From Ruminococcus sp. (GTDB lineage Bacteria > Bacillota > Clostridia > Oscillospirales > Acutalibacteraceae), in contig JAFTYK010000019.1 of NCBI GenBank assembly GCA_017464765.1, positions 1-61,563 on the forward strand: a stretch of DNA of 61,563 nt, written 5' to 3'. The stretch's first letter is position 1, and each line of letters begins with the position of its first letter. The notes under the pieces were generated by a model. The model was given only the letters and a program-made list of their open reading frames with translations. It made no database searches and had not been told where the DNA came from. Of this stretch, positions 1 to 10,180 are shown one piece after another. The position numbers were made by a program, and so were the translations under genes.

Positions 1-2025
1 AGCGATCAGGCTTTACTTACAAATGTTGAAAATACTCGTAAAACTGTAATTGAAGCACTAAAAAGCTTTTATTTTGATACAAAAGACGCTACAGCGCTCG
101 AAATTTCAAAAGCTTTGATGAAACTTCTGTATCGTATGCATTGTAAAGAAAACCTTCTTAAACTCTGCGATATTCTCGAAAGTGAAAACGAGCTTGAGCT
201 TTGCAATGAGCAGGTACGTATTTATAATATTTTTGTCGAAATTCTTGATAAAATGGTAAGTGTAATTGGTGACTATAGAATTTCAGTAAAGAGGTTTTCT
301 GAGCTTTTACATATCAATTTTGTTAATACCGACATCAGTTTCATTCCACGAGGACTTGATCAGGTGGATATTGCCTGTGCTGACCGTTCGCTAATTGAAA
401 ACAAAAGAGCGGTTTTTGTTATCGGTGCGATTGATGGTGAATTTCCTCATACACCTGTTGAGTCAGGCGTATTCTCTGATAATGAGAGAAATATCCTCAA
501 TGCCCATGGTATTACTATGTCAGATTCTGTTGAACAGCTTATCCCAACGGAAAAATATTTAGCTTACAAAGCTATGACTTGTGCTAAAGAAAAAATATTT
601 TTAAGCTTTTATAATTTCTCGCTCAATGGTGAAAAGCGTAATGCCTCTGTAGTTGTGAGTGAGCTACCTAAGATTCTTAACGGTATTTCACTTCACTCTT
701 CAGTTGAAAACACGGTATTCGACAGTTTGTGGAGTGAAAAATCAGCCTTTGATTATCTGGTCAGAAAATATAATTCGAGTGATCCTGATGTCAGAATACT
801 CAAACAACATTTTTCTGAAAAAGAAAAATATTGTTCAACAATCGATGCTGTTGACAGAGTGCTAAAAAGAGAACCTATCCGAATTACTGACAATGAACTT
901 GCGCAAAAATTGTTTAACCCCCAGATGATGCTTTCTGCGTCACAGGTGGAGAGCTTCCATTTATGTAAATTTGAGTATTTCTGCAAATATGGACTGAGAG
1001 TCAGAGAACGCAGACAGGCGAAAATTGATTCTCTGGAGTATGGTACTTTTATGCACTATTTGCTCGAAGAGTTCTTTAAAAATCATAAGAATGATGATTT
1101 TGCTACCATTACTAAAAGTACGATAGAAACTGAAGTTTCTGCACTTTTAGAACATTATATTGACAGTCACTTAGGCGGTAAAGAAGACAAGAGTAAACGC
1201 TTCTTGTATCTCTATTATAGAATAAAGCGTACTGCTGTACGAATTATTATAAGACTCGTTGAAGAGTTTTCACAGTCAAAATTTCGACCATCAGATTTCG
1301 AACTTAACATAGGCGACGATATTCCTTGTTATAATCTTAAGGTCAACGATGAAATTAGCGTTAAAATTCGTGGAAGCGTTGACCGAGTTGATATCATGGA
1401 AGATGGCGACAAAAAGTATATCCGTGTAGTTGACTATAAAACAGGTACTAAAAAGTACAACCTTTCTGATGTTTTGTACGGAATAAACTTGCAGATGCTT
1501 ATTTATATGTCTGCTATCAATAGCGGTGGCGACTCTTACTTTGAGGGAAAGATTACTCCTGCGGGAGTTTTGTATGTCCCTGCTGTTTCGCCTGTCGCAA
1601 ATGTAACATCAAAAGGTCTTAACAGTGCTATCGCTGATTCTAAAAAGGATAGCAAAATGCACGGCATTATTCTTGATAACATTGATGTTATTAAAGGAAT
1701 GGAACAAGAAGCAAAAGGCGAGTATATACCGGTTTCTATGAAAGGCGATGTGCTTGTTGACAGAAGTGGAAGTCTTGCTAGCTTAGAGGAGTTCGGTGCG
1801 CTTTTCAAGCAGGTTGATAAAGCGATAGGAGAGATGGCAAAGTCCTTGTGTTTTGGTGATGTTGACGCTGTTCCTGCAAAAGGCGATTATGATGCTTGTG
1901 CTTGGTGTCCTTATATTTCTGTTTGCGGATACAAAGACACAGACAGTTGCCGTGAAATTAGAAAGTATAAAAAGGACGAGGTTTTCGATATTTTAGTAGG
2001 AGAGGAGGATAATGATGAAACGTGA
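1..2025 (+). CDS. addB: AddB, ATP-dependent helicase-nuclease subunit B (3' part; start lies upstream of window)
   Basis: The reading frame is open from base 1 and ends with TGA at 2023-2025, giving the last 674 residues; AddB proteins are usually about 1,100-1,200 aa. AddB pairs with AddA to resect double-strand breaks for RecA-mediated repair. The C-terminal PD-(D/E)xK nuclease is visible as GSVDRVDI followed by VVDYKTG (about 1372-1450). An Fe-S cluster is indicated by a Cys in LCKFEYFC (about 960) and a C-x2-C-x5-C pattern (CAWCPYISVC) near 1890-1920, as known for Bacillus AddB. It overlaps addA by 11-14 bases, so the pair is translationally coupled. Confidence 0.93.
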   Translation, partial: SDQALLTNVENTRKTVIEALKSFYFDTKDATALEISKALMKLLYRMHCKENLLKLCDILESENELELCNEQVRIYNIFVEILDKMVSVIGDYRISVKRFSELLHINFVNTDISFIPRGLDQVDIACADRSLIENKRAVFVIGAIDGEFPHTPVESGVFSDNERNILNAHGITMSDSVEQLIPTEKYLAYKAMTCAKEKIFLSFYNFSLNGEKRNASVVVSELPKILNGISLHSSVENTVFDSLWSEKSAFDYLVRKYNSSDPDVRILKQHFSEKEKYCSTIDAVDRVLKREPIRITDNELAQKLFNPQMMLSASQVESFHLCKFEYFCKYGLRVRERRQAKIDSLEYGTFMHYLLEEFFKNHKNDDFATITKSTIETEVSALLEHYIDSHLGGKEDKSKRFLYLYYRIKRTAVRIIIRLVEEFSQSKFRPSDFELNIGDDIPCYNLKVNDEISVKIRGSVDRVDIMEDGDKKYIRVVDYKTGTKKYNLSDVLYGINLQMLIYMSAINSGGDSYFEGKITPAGVLYVPAVSPVANVTSKGLNSAIADSKKDSKMHGIILDNIDVIKGMEQEAKGEYIPVSMKGDVLVDRSGSLASLEEFGALFKQVDKAIGEMAKSLCFGDVDAVPAKGDYDACAWCPYISVCGYKDTDSCREIRKYKKDEVFDILVGEEDNDET

Positions 2026-5000
2026 GTGGACCACTAGTCAGAAACAGGCTATAGACTGTAAAGGCGGTTCGGTTATAGTATCAGCTGCTGCAGGTTCAGG
2101 CAAAACTGCTGTTTTGGTTGAAAGAGTTATTTCCCGCCTTACTGACGAAAACAATCCCATTGATGCTGATAAGCTTTTGATTGTTACATACACACGAGCT
2201 GCTGCAGGTGAACTTAAAGAGCGCTTGTATAATAAGCTTTCAGAATTGATTGCGAAAGACCCTTTCAATAAAGCTCTCCTTCGACAGCAGACGCTTCTCT
2301 CTAAGGCTAATATTTCTACCATTGACGGCTTCTGTTCATCGATTGTCAAAGAGTTTTTCTATGTTCTTGATATTGAGCGAAATTTCAGAATTGCTGATGA
2401 AAGTGAGCTTAAACTCATAAAACAAGACGCCTTAAAACTTACTCTTGATTCGATGTATGCCGATGCTGAACCTGATTTTTTTCACCTTGTCGAGGCTTTT
2501 GGCGGCACTAAAGATGATTTGCAATTGCAGAATAATATTTTGAAAATTCACGAATTTTTGCGTTCGCACCCATATCCTGACTTGTGGATAGATGAAAAGC
2601 TTTCAATGTTTACAGGTTTTGAAAACGTGAGTGACTCTGTGTGGAGCAAAATAGTTATCGAATACGCTAAAGAAGCGGTTGAGTTTTTACGTTCACTGCT
2701 TAAGTCCTCTCATTCATATACTGATATGGACGAGGTCCTGTCACAAAAGCTAACTCCGCTTCTTATTTCTGACTCATCTTTTGTAGATAGACTTGATGAA
2801 GCACTCAGTAATCCCAAGGACTATACGATAAGTGATGTTGTCAAAACATTTGAAAAAGGTCGTTTTCCGTCAATCAAGGGATATACAGATAACTACTATA
2901 AACTCAAGATTCAGAAAAACCGCAGCTTGTTTGCTGATACAATTGCGAAGCTTGAAGTTCTGCTTTCTACATCTGAAAATGATGCAAGAATACAGATTGC
3001 AGACCTGTTTGTGATTTCTACGCAGCTTTTTAACTGTGTAAGACAGTTTAGTTTAAACTACCAAAAGCTCAAAGCTCAAAAAAAGCTTGCTGACTATCCT
3101 GATTTGGAACATTGGACAATAAAGCTTTTGATTGATGAAAAAACACACGAATTAACCGATATAGCAAGACTTTTGCAGTCACGTTTCGACGAAATAATGG
3201 TCGATGAGTATCAGGATGCAAACGAAACTCAGGATCTAATTTTCAACTCACTTAGTAAAAACGGAGAAAATCTCTTTTTCGTTGGTGATGTAAAGCAAAG
3301 TATCTACGGTTTCAGACAGGCTATGCCACAGCTCTTTTTAGACAGAAAGAGTAAATCGTCGTTGTATGATGAAAAGAATCCCGCTTTTCCTGCTAAAATT
3401 TATCTGGACAGAAATTTCAGAAGTATCAAAGGAGTAACACAAGCGGTTAACTTTTTCTTCGAAAAGCTTATGAGTGAGTCCGTCGGAGATATTGTTTATG
3501 ATGAAACCGAAAGCCTGAAATGCGGTGCAATATATAACGAGAGTGAATCTCCTGATGTTTCGTACCACCTGCTTGATTTATCCTTCTTGAATGAACCTGA
3601 CACAAACGTAGAAGAAGCTAAGTATATAGCAAAAACTATCGCGAAAATGATAGGAGAAGGTTTTAAAGTAAAAGAAGGTGACAATTATCGTAACGCAACA
3701 TACTCAGACTTCTGTGTGCTTATGCGTAACGCTAATGCCCATGCTCCGTCTTATGTGGAAACGATGATATCCTGTGGTGTACCTGCATACTGTAACAGTT
3801 CCCACAGTTTCCTCAGTTCAATGGAAATTATGGTTATGAGTAATTTTTTGAGTGTTATTGATAACCCTGCTTTGGATATTGAACTTTTGTCTGTTATGAT
3901 GAGTCCTATATTTGGTTTTACTGCTGATGATTTAGCGGATATCAGGGCGACTTCTAGATACACCTCTCTTTATAAAGCGGTTATGAACAAAGCGGATTTT
4001 GGTGATATGAAGTGTAAGCACCTGCTTAATGAAATAAAATACTACCGCGACATTTGTGTTACAACGCCTGTTGCTACACTCCTTGACATCATTTACGAAC
4101 GTAGCGGTTATCTTTCTATTGTTACGGCGGTTAACGATAATGATATTGCGCTGAGTAATTTAAGGCTTCTCAAGGATTACGCAAAGAATTTTGAAAATGC
4201 TCAGATGAAGGGTCTGTCGCGTTTTGTGTCATATCTCAGACGATTAAGAGAAAATGATATGGATATACCCGGCGCAGTTGACCTTACTACTTCTTCTAAA
4301 AACGTTGTACAGGTTATGAGTATTCACGCAAGTAAAGGACTTGAGTTTCCTGTTTGCTTTGTAGCTAATACAGGAAGAAGATTTGTTTCTGATGTGTCTC
4401 AAAACGTGTTGCTTCACTCAAAGCTAGGTATAGCTGTCAAGCGGAAAGATGAAGACTTGAATGCAACTTTCAATACTATGCCTAAAGACGCTCTTGCGCT
4501 CTCAATCAAGCGCGATGAAATGAGTGAGGAACTCAGAGTGCTTTATGTAGCTATGACACGTGCTAAACAGAAACTATTTCTTTTGTCTTCTCACAAAAAG
4601 ATTGAGAGTTATCTTGAGAAAATTGGAGCCAATCTCACTTCTTCAAAATCAATAATGCCGTTTGTAGTGCGTAATTGCAGTACTTTGAGTGAGTGGCTTA
4701 CTATGTGTGCTATGCTTCATAAAGACGGAAAAGAGCTTCGTGAAATCGCAGGGTGCGAGGTCGAACCTGATTGCAGCGTTGATTTTGATTTGGATATCAA
4801 GATTTTCCCTGTTCTTTATAGCGATAATTCTGAAGAAAACGAAGAGAACACTTTGATTCAGGATAAAGAAGGCGATGATATCGTTATAAGAACGCTCAAT
4901 GAAAGAACTGCGTTTGAATATAAGAAATCTGCTCTTTTCAAACTTCCGTCAAAAATAGCGGCTTCGGATTTATCCCACAAGCTTTCCACAAAATCATTTG

Positions 5001-5551
5001 ACAGAATACTTTCGACTCCTGCTTTTATGAATGATAGTGTTTTAACAGGTGCGCAAAAGGGTACTGCACTCCATTCGTTTATGCAGTTCTGTGATTTTGA
5101 GAAAGCTTACGATAATATTGAGAATGAAATAAACCGTCTTTTCGAAAAAGGTTTTATTTCAAAAATCCAGGCTGATTCCATCGATAGAGAAAAAGCTAGC
5201 AAATTTATCCACAGCGACCTGATAGAAAGATGTATAAAGAGCGACAAGATGTTCAAGGAATTTCGCTTTACTATCAAGGTGAACTCTTGCGTTATCGACG
5301 AGAATTTGCCTGATGAACTTCAAAAAGAAAAAATCATTTTACAAGGTGCTGTGGACTTAGCTTTCGTTGAAGATGGCGAGCTTGTCATAATTGACTACAA
5401 GACAGACAAAGTGAAAGACGTAGAAGAGCTTTACTCTATGTATCATCACCAGCTTCTGATTTATAAAGACGCTATGGAACAGTGTACCAATTATAAAGTC
5501 AAAGAATGTTATATCTATTCAATAGCACATTCAACCGCCTTAAGCGTTTGA
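2015..5551 (+). CDS. addA: AddA, ATP-dependent helicase-nuclease subunit A
   Basis: UvrD/Rep-type SF1 helicase with a C-terminal RecB-type nuclease, about 1,178 aa, full length for the family. Motif I is AAAGSGKT near residue 25-32, motif II is VDEYQDAN, motif III is GDVKQSIYGFRQ and motif VI is LYVAMTRAKQKL. The nuclease signature is GAVDLAF followed by VIIDYKTDK near the C-terminus. It forms the AddAB break-processing complex with the upstream gene. Two adjacent ATGs occur at 2012 and 2015; AGGAGG at 2003-2008 sits 6 bases from the second, so 2015 is preferred. No terminator is visible after the stop. Confidence 0.96.
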   Translation: MKREWTTSQKQAIDCKGGSVIVSAAAGSGKTAVLVERVISRLTDENNPIDADKLLIVTYTRAAAGELKERLYNKLSELIAKDPFNKALLRQQTLLSKANISTIDGFCSSIVKEFFYVLDIERNFRIADESELKLIKQDALKLTLDSMYADAEPDFFHLVEAFGGTKDDLQLQNNILKIHEFLRSHPYPDLWIDEKLSMFTGFENVSDSVWSKIVIEYAKEAVEFLRSLLKSSHSYTDMDEVLSQKLTPLLISDSSFVDRLDEALSNPKDYTISDVVKTFEKGRFPSIKGYTDNYYKLKIQKNRSLFADTIAKLEVLLSTSENDARIQIADLFVISTQLFNCVRQFSLNYQKLKAQKKLADYPDLEHWTIKLLIDEKTHELTDIARLLQSRFDEIMVDEYQDANETQDLIFNSLSKNGENLFFVGDVKQSIYGFRQAMPQLFLDRKSKSSLYDEKNPAFPAKIYLDRNFRSIKGVTQAVNFFFEKLMSESVGDIVYDETESLKCGAIYNESESPDVSYHLLDLSFLNEPDTNVEEAKYIAKTIAKMIGEGFKVKEGDNYRNATYSDFCVLMRNANAHAPSYVETMISCGVPAYCNSSHSFLSSMEIMVMSNFLSVIDNPALDIELLSVMMSPIFGFTADDLADIRATSRYTSLYKAVMNKADFGDMKCKHLLNEIKYYRDICVTTPVATLLDIIYERSGYLSIVTAVNDNDIALSNLRLLKDYAKNFENAQMKGLSRFVSYLRRLRENDMDIPGAVDLTTSSKNVVQVMSIHASKGLEFPVCFVANTGRRFVSDVSQNVLLHSKLGIAVKRKDEDLNATFNTMPKDALALSIKRDEMSEELRVLYVAMTRAKQKLFLLSSHKKIESYLEKIGANLTSSKSIMPFVVRNCSTLSEWLTMCAMLHKDGKELREIAGCEVEPDCSVDFDLDIKIFPVLYSDNSEENEENTLIQDKEGDDIVIRTLNERTAFEYKKSALFKLPSKIAASDLSHKLSTKSFDRILSTPAFMNDSVLTGAQKGTALHSFMQFCDFEKAYDNIENEINRLFEKGFISKIQADSIDREKASKFIHSDLIERCIKSDKMFKEFRFTIKVNSCVIDENLPDELQKEKIILQGAVDLAFVEDGELVIIDYKTDKVKDVEELYSMYHHQLLIYKDAMEQCTNYKVKECYIYSIAHSTALSV

Positions 5552-5552
5552 T

Positions 5553-5581
5553 TTGCATTGATGATATATTTATGCTATGAT
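5553..5581 (+). promoter_or_regulatory. Putative sigma-A promoter for the DUF4349 lipoprotein
   Basis: TTGCAT (5553-5558), 17-base spacer, TATGAT (5576-5581), 29 bases before the start codon at 5611. Both boxes are imperfect, so this is a moderate call. Confidence 0.45.
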
Positions 5582-5610
5582 GAAATTAACAAATTAAAGG
5601 AGGTCTTTGT

Positions 5611-6585
5611 ATGAACAGAAAATTTATGTGCAGATTATTATCTCTACTTTTAGTAATACTCTTAGTTTGCTTTACGCTTACAGCCTGTGGTAGTGCTTCA
5701 AAAGGTGACTATGCCGTCGAAGAGCATAACGGCGCTGTTGTTGATGATTCTCTTGCTGATGATGCTGTTGGAGATTTGTCAACAGGAAGTTCTGCTTCAT
5801 CTACTACTGAAAGCGAAAAATCGATTAAAGATCAGCGTAAAATAATCGAAAGAATCTACTATCAGACTGAAACAAAAGACTTCGATAATTTAGTTAATAC
5901 TCTTGAGTCACAAGCTTTGTCTGTTGGTGGCTATATCGAAAGTTCCGATGTGTATGGTAATGTGTATTCGTCATCGACTTTGCGTAGTGCCAGCTTTGTT
6001 TTCCGCATCCCAAACGATAAAGTGACGGAGTTTACAGATTTCGTGTCTGATAACTCAACTGTTACTAACCGTTCTGTCAATACAGAAGATGTAACACTTG
6101 ATTATGTTGATGCAGAAAGCCGTATAAAAGCTCTTAAAACAGAGAAAGAAGCTTTGGAATCACTTTTGGCAAAAGCTACATCTACAACAGAACTCTTAGA
6201 GATTCGTGATATGCTCACTGATGTTATTTATGAGATTGAAACCTATGAATCTCAGCTTAGAACTTATGATAACCTTATCGACTACACCACAATAACAGTT
6301 GATGTAAACGAGGTTGAGCATACCGCTGTTGTTCACAAGCAGACCACTTGGGAGCGTATCGGCACAAACCTCAAGGATAATTTCAGAGGAATTTGGAACT
6401 TCCTTGTAGAGCTTTTTGTTTTTGTTGTAAGCGCTCTTCCATATCTGTTGTTTGTTGGCGTGATAGTGGTAATTATTATTCTGATTGTTAAGTCTGCAAG
6501 CAAGAAACGCAAGAAAAGTAAAATGAATCCTACTGTGGTTCAACCTGTACAATATTCAAACTTTCCTAATAATCCAAAAGAATAA
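5611..6585 (+). CDS. DUF4349-type membrane lipoprotein
   Basis: 324 aa. The N-terminus is a lipoprotein signal peptide with lipobox LTAC (Cys26). An acidic, Ser/Thr-rich linker follows, then a domain with YIESSDVYG and a later FRIPNDKV segment typical of DUF4349 proteins. A predicted coiled coil lies at about residues 165-215 and a membrane segment near 265-290 precedes a basic cytoplasmic tail. The protein would therefore be held at the outer membrane face at both ends. Its molecular function is unknown. AAAGGAGG at 5596-5603 supports the start. It is a single-gene unit, closed by a strong terminator. Confidence 0.85.
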   Translation: MNRKFMCRLLSLLLVILLVCFTLTACGSASKGDYAVEEHNGAVVDDSLADDAVGDLSTGSSASSTTESEKSIKDQRKIIERIYYQTETKDFDNLVNTLESQALSVGGYIESSDVYGNVYSSSTLRSASFVFRIPNDKVTEFTDFVSDNSTVTNRSVNTEDVTLDYVDAESRIKALKTEKEALESLLAKATSTTELLEIRDMLTDVIYEIETYESQLRTYDNLIDYTTITVDVNEVEHTAVVHKQTTWERIGTNLKDNFRGIWNFLVELFVFVVSALPYLLFVGVIVVIIILIVKSASKKRKKSKMNPTVVQPVQYSNFPNNPKE

Positions 6586-6589
6586 AACA

Positions 6590-6623
6590 AAAACTCCCTG
6601 ACTAATGTAAGTCAGGGAGTTTT
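6590..6623. terminator. Bidirectional rho-independent terminator
   Basis: Perfect 14-base inverted repeat AAAACTCCCTGACT (6590-6603) and AGTCAGGGAGTTTT (6610-6623) with a 6-base loop, between two convergent genes. It has T-runs in both directions. Confidence 0.93.
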
Positions 6624-6624
6624 C

Positions 6625-8217
6625 TTATGCATTAATTAAGATTTGTTCAGCACATTTGATACCGTCTACAGCAGCGGAAATGATTCCGCCTGCGTAACCT
6701 GCACCTTCACCACAAGGATATATACCCTTCAAAGATACACTTTGCAAAGTATCATCACGCGTGATTCGCACAGGTGAGGAGGAGCGTGTTTCTGCGCCTG
6801 TGATTATTGCATCAGGATTTGCAAAGCCATGAAGCTTTTTATCCATAGCGATGATTCCTTCACGCATCGAATCGGCTATATATTGAGGTAGATAATCATC
6901 AACCTTAGCAAAAGTAATACCGGGCTTGTATGACGGAGTAACCTCGCCTAAACGTGCAGTTTTATCGCCTTTTAGGAAATCGCCGACACGCTGGACTGGT
7001 GCGTGGTAATTCTCACCACCGCAGATGAAAGCTTTGTTTTCGATTTTACGCTGAAATTTAACGCCTGCGAGTACATCTTCACTGCCGAAATCTTTCGGAT
7101 TAACGTTTACAAGTAAAGCGGCATTTGAGTTGACGTTATCCCGAGAAAAATTGCTCATACCGTTAGTGACAACTGTGTTTTCTTCACTTTGAGCAGCAAC
7201 AACATATCCACCCGGACACATACAGAAAGTGAATACACCTCGTCCGTTTTGAGAGCGAATGTTCATTTTATAATCAGCAGCACCTAAGTGCTTGGAATTT
7301 GCAAAAGCTCCGTACTGAGCTCTGTCTATTCTTTCTCTTAAGTGTTCAATTCTTGCGCCAACAGCAAATGCTTTCTGCTCCATAAATACGTTCATATTAT
7401 CAAGCATCATGAAAGTATCCCTTGCACTGTGACCAATCGCAAGAATAACATTGTCAGTTTCGATAATCTCGGTAGAACTTGGAGTCTCCACTTCTATTGA
7501 GCACACTTTTTGGTCTTTGTGATTAATTGAAATAAGCTTTGTGTTGAATCTTACTTCACCGCCTAAGGCGATGATTTCTTCTCGGATATTCTTGACAGTT
7601 TCTCTTAGTTTGTCTGTGCCGATGTGAGGCTTAGCGTTATATAAAATCTCACTTGGCGCACCGTGTTTTACAAACTCTAGCAGTACCTTCCTTTGGCGAC
7701 TGTCTTTAGTTCCTGTGTTTAACTTTCCGTCGGAAAATGTTCCTGCTCCACCTTCACCGAATTGTACGTTAGTTTTAGTATCAAGCGCAGCATTTTCCCA
7801 CAAAGCACTGACTTTTTTTGTTCGTTTTTCAACGCAATCTCCACGCTCGATAACTATAGGGCGTTGACCAGCTTGAGCTAATATTAAAGCCGAAAACATA
7901 CCTGCAGGACCGAAACCCACTACAACTGGTCTTTGAGAAAGCTCGTTTTTATACGGAATATCGTAGCGGTATTCATTTACAATTGATGCGTTTTTATTCT
8001 TAGCTTTGGAAAGAGTCTTGTTTTCATCGCAGTTAAGCTTAACATCAATAGTAGCTATAAAATGCACATCGTTTTTATGTCGTGCATCAATAGAACGTCG
8101 AAACAGCGAGATGTTTTCAACAGCTTTCTCGCTAATTCTGAGTTCCTTTAAAACTGCTGATTTTAAATCACTATCGGTGTATGAAAGCTTGAGTTTCAGA
8201 TTGTTAATCCTAATCAT
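6625..8217 (-). CDS. FAD-dependent dehydrogenase of the COG2509 type
   Basis: 530 aa. An N-terminal domain of about 90 residues precedes a Rossmann FAD-binding motif GFGPAGMFSALILAQAG near residue 100. The segment FGEGGAGTFSDGKLNTGT and the C-terminal CGEGAGYAGGIISAAVDG are strongly characteristic of COG2509 flavoproteins. The substrate is unknown for the family. The start codon overlaps the stop of the upstream BaiN-like gene by 4 bases (ATGA), with AGGTGA just ahead, so the two flavoproteins are translationally coupled. This coupling suggests related redox roles, but the pathway cannot be read from sequence. Confidence 0.9.
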   Translation of the reverse strand: MIRINNLKLKLSYTDSDLKSAVLKELRISEKAVENISLFRRSIDARHKNDVHFIATIDVKLNCDENKTLSKAKNKNASIVNEYRYDIPYKNELSQRPVVVGFGPAGMFSALILAQAGQRPIVIERGDCVEKRTKKVSALWENAALDTKTNVQFGEGGAGTFSDGKLNTGTKDSRQRKVLLEFVKHGAPSEILYNAKPHIGTDKLRETVKNIREEIIALGGEVRFNTKLISINHKDQKVCSIEVETPSSTEIIETDNVILAIGHSARDTFMMLDNMNVFMEQKAFAVGARIEHLRERIDRAQYGAFANSKHLGAADYKMNIRSQNGRGVFTFCMCPGGYVVAAQSEENTVVTNGMSNFSRDNVNSNAALLVNVNPKDFGSEDVLAGVKFQRKIENKAFICGGENYHAPVQRVGDFLKGDKTARLGEVTPSYKPGITFAKVDDYLPQYIADSMREGIIAMDKKLHGFANPDAIITGAETRSSSPVRITRDDTLQSVSLKGIYPCGEGAGYAGGIISAAVDGIKCAEQILINA

Positions 8218-9434
8218 AACTGTTCACCTACACACATACCGGACGAAAATGCAAACTGTAGGTTGAAGCCCCCGCAATCACCGTCAACATCTATAGCTTC
8301 GCCACAGATGTAAACACCTTTCGCTTTCTTGCTTTCAAATGTATTTGGGTTAATCTCACTACATGAAACTCCGCCTGCTGTTACCTGAGCAGTAGAAAAA
8401 TCATTTGATGGGATTGTTTCGAACACCCATTCATTTACAGTGTTAGCCAGTGCATTTGTCTCAGCTTTTGATAGTTCGTTCGCTTTTTTGTTAGTGTCAA
8501 TCTTGCTTTCCTTAAGCAGAGCGATACCGATGTTTTTGTGGAATAGCCCTGTGAATATATCTTGTACGCTGTCGTTATTAATTAAGCTGATGCGTTTATT
8601 AAGCATTTCTTTAATTTCTAAAAAAGAATAATCAGGTAATAACTTTAGTATTATTTTTGCATTTTTTTCGCGGTTTAGAATACGAGATAAGTTGAACACA
8701 CATATGCCCGACAGACAATCTGCGCCAAACTGAATTTCACCTTGCTCAGATTTTAAAGGTTTATTGTTTACCACAGCGCTGACGCTACCTTGAGCGCGAA
8801 TTCCTTTGAGTGATTTAATAACGTTACTTTTAACTTTAACAGGTGAAAGGGAAGGGGAAAGCGAAGTTACTTTGTGACCTAAGCTCTGTGCTACTGCATA
8901 AGTATTTCCTACAACTTTCTGAGCGTAGTTGTTTTTTCCGCCTGTAGCTATGACTACCTTCTCTGCAATAATTGTTTTATCGCTACATCTGAGTTTATAG
9001 CCACCTTTATGTTTGCTGATATCGATAACCTCGGTGTCGCATAACTCTTGTACCTTATTTCTTTTTAGTTCATTTCGCAGTACAGAGAGAACAGCACTTG
9101 CTTGTTTAGAAAGAGGGTAGACTCTGTTTTCGAAGTCTCTCATAGTAAGCAGTCCGATTGAGCTGAAATAATCAATAACTTTCGACGGCGGATAATCCTC
9201 TAATAGAAAATTAATTCCGTCATCAAAACTGTTGTTGTAATTTTTGATACAAGTTGCTAAGTTTGAAAGATTACATCTGCCGTTGCCACTTACAAGTATT
9301 TTTTTACCGACACGGTTGTCACGCTCAATTACAATTATTTTCTTGTCAGGATTGGTTTTGGAAGCGACACAAGCACACATAAGTCCGCTCGCGCCTCCTC
9401 CTATAATCGCGGTATACACTTTGATGGTTTCCAT
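8214..9434 (-). CDS. NAD(P)/FAD-dependent oxidoreductase, BaiN/HI0933 family
   Basis: 406 aa. The N-terminal FAD motif is IGGGASGLMCA, followed by the family motif GNGRCNLSN. The C-terminal second FAD motif is GEAIDVDGDCGGFNLQ. Members of this family include the bile-acid enzyme BaiN, but most are uncharacterised flavoproteins and the substrate here is unknown. An AGGTGA ribosome site precedes the start. It is the first gene of a two-gene unit. A second, distinct member of the same family lies at 57800-59038. Confidence 0.9.
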   Translation of the reverse strand: METIKVYTAIIGGGASGLMCACVASKTNPDKKIIVIERDNRVGKKILVSGNGRCNLSNLATCIKNYNNSFDDGINFLLEDYPPSKVIDYFSSIGLLTMRDFENRVYPLSKQASAVLSVLRNELKRNKVQELCDTEVIDISKHKGGYKLRCSDKTIIAEKVVIATGGKNNYAQKVVGNTYAVAQSLGHKVTSLSPSLSPVKVKSNVIKSLKGIRAQGSVSAVVNNKPLKSEQGEIQFGADCLSGICVFNLSRILNREKNAKIILKLLPDYSFLEIKEMLNKRISLINNDSVQDIFTGLFHKNIGIALLKESKIDTNKKANELSKAETNALANTVNEWVFETIPSNDFSTAQVTAGGVSCSEINPNTFESKKAKGVYICGEAIDVDGDCGGFNLQFAFSSGMCVGEQL

Positions 9435-9453
9435 ATTTTTTCACCTATCTATA

Positions 9454-9481
9454 AAAGGGTAACTCAAAAAAGCTACCCTTT
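9454..9481 (-). terminator. Rho-independent terminator of the leftward small exporter gene
   Basis: Inverted repeat AAAGGGTA (9454-9461) and TACCCTTT (9474-9481), just past the stop at 9493. A T-rich run follows on the minus strand. Confidence 0.7.
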
Positions 9482-9492
9482 AGTTTGTTTTA

Positions 9493-9984
9493 TTAACTTA
9501 ATACGGCGCTCAGTCCACCAAAAACGCCCATACTCGCAAGTCCCATAATAACACCTGCGATAAGTACACCTAAAAGAACAGCGAGGGTACTGCGTTTGAA
9601 GTCGAAGTCGAGCATACTCGCAGCAAGTGTACCTGTCCATGCACCTGTGCCGGGAAGCGGAATGGCAACGAAAAGCATAAGAGCAATAAACAGTCCATTT
9701 TTGCTGGCTTTTTCTTCGAGTTTTCTACCGCCTTTTTCACCTTTTTCTAAACAGAAAGTGAAAAATTTACCGATATATTTTTTATCAGAACCCCAAAGAA
9801 GTACTTTCCTTGCAAAAAGGTAAATGAAAGGTACAGGGAGCATGTTTCCTATAATAGCACAAACATAAACCCAGAACGGATTTAAATTCCAAGCAGGGTT
9901 AAGGCCAATTGGGACGGCACCTCGAAGTTCTATGATAGGTACCATTGAAACGAGAAATACTATAAGATACTCATAAAGTTTCAT
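9493..9984 (-). CDS. Small multidrug export family membrane protein (COG2426)
   Basis: 163 aa and largely hydrophobic, with about four to five membrane segments. The N-terminal VSMVPIIELRGAVPIG and the central AIPLPGTGAWTGTLAAS are the two re-entrant-like signature segments of COG2426 proteins. The family is annotated as small multidrug export proteins from limited evidence; actual substrates are unproven. It is monocistronic with its own promoter and terminator. Confidence 0.85.
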   Translation of the reverse strand: MKLYEYLIVFLVSMVPIIELRGAVPIGLNPAWNLNPFWVYVCAIIGNMLPVPFIYLFARKVLLWGSDKKYIGKFFTFCLEKGEKGGRKLEEKASKNGLFIALMLFVAIPLPGTGAWTGTLAASMLDFDFKRSTLAVLLGVLIAGVIMGLASMGVFGGLSAVLS

Positions 9985-10070
9985 TTTATTCTCCTTTAAT
10001 GTAGCAATGTGAATTTATTACTATTCAAAACTAATCACATATATGATATGCGCAAATTTATCTGTATAGC

Positions 10071-10099
10071 ATTATACACTAAATAAAAAACTAATTCAA
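10071..10099 (-). promoter_or_regulatory. Putative sigma-A promoter for the COG2426 gene
   Basis: On the minus strand: TTGAAT (10094-10099), 17-base spacer, TATAAT (10071-10076), about 85 bases before the start codon at 9984. Confidence 0.6.
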
Positions 10100-10127
10100 T
10101 ACCTATTTCTTTTAGCTATTTCGTCAG

Positions 10128-10156
10128 TTGACATCAAAGTTTTTAAAGACTAAAAT
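10128..10156 (+). promoter_or_regulatory. Putative sigma-A promoter for the VanZ-like/MATE unit
   Basis: TTGACA (10128-10133), 17-base spacer, TAAAAT (10151-10156), about 25 bases ahead of the TTG start at 10181. Confidence 0.65.
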
Positions 10157-10180
10157 ATACAGTGGACAGGAAGTGTTATT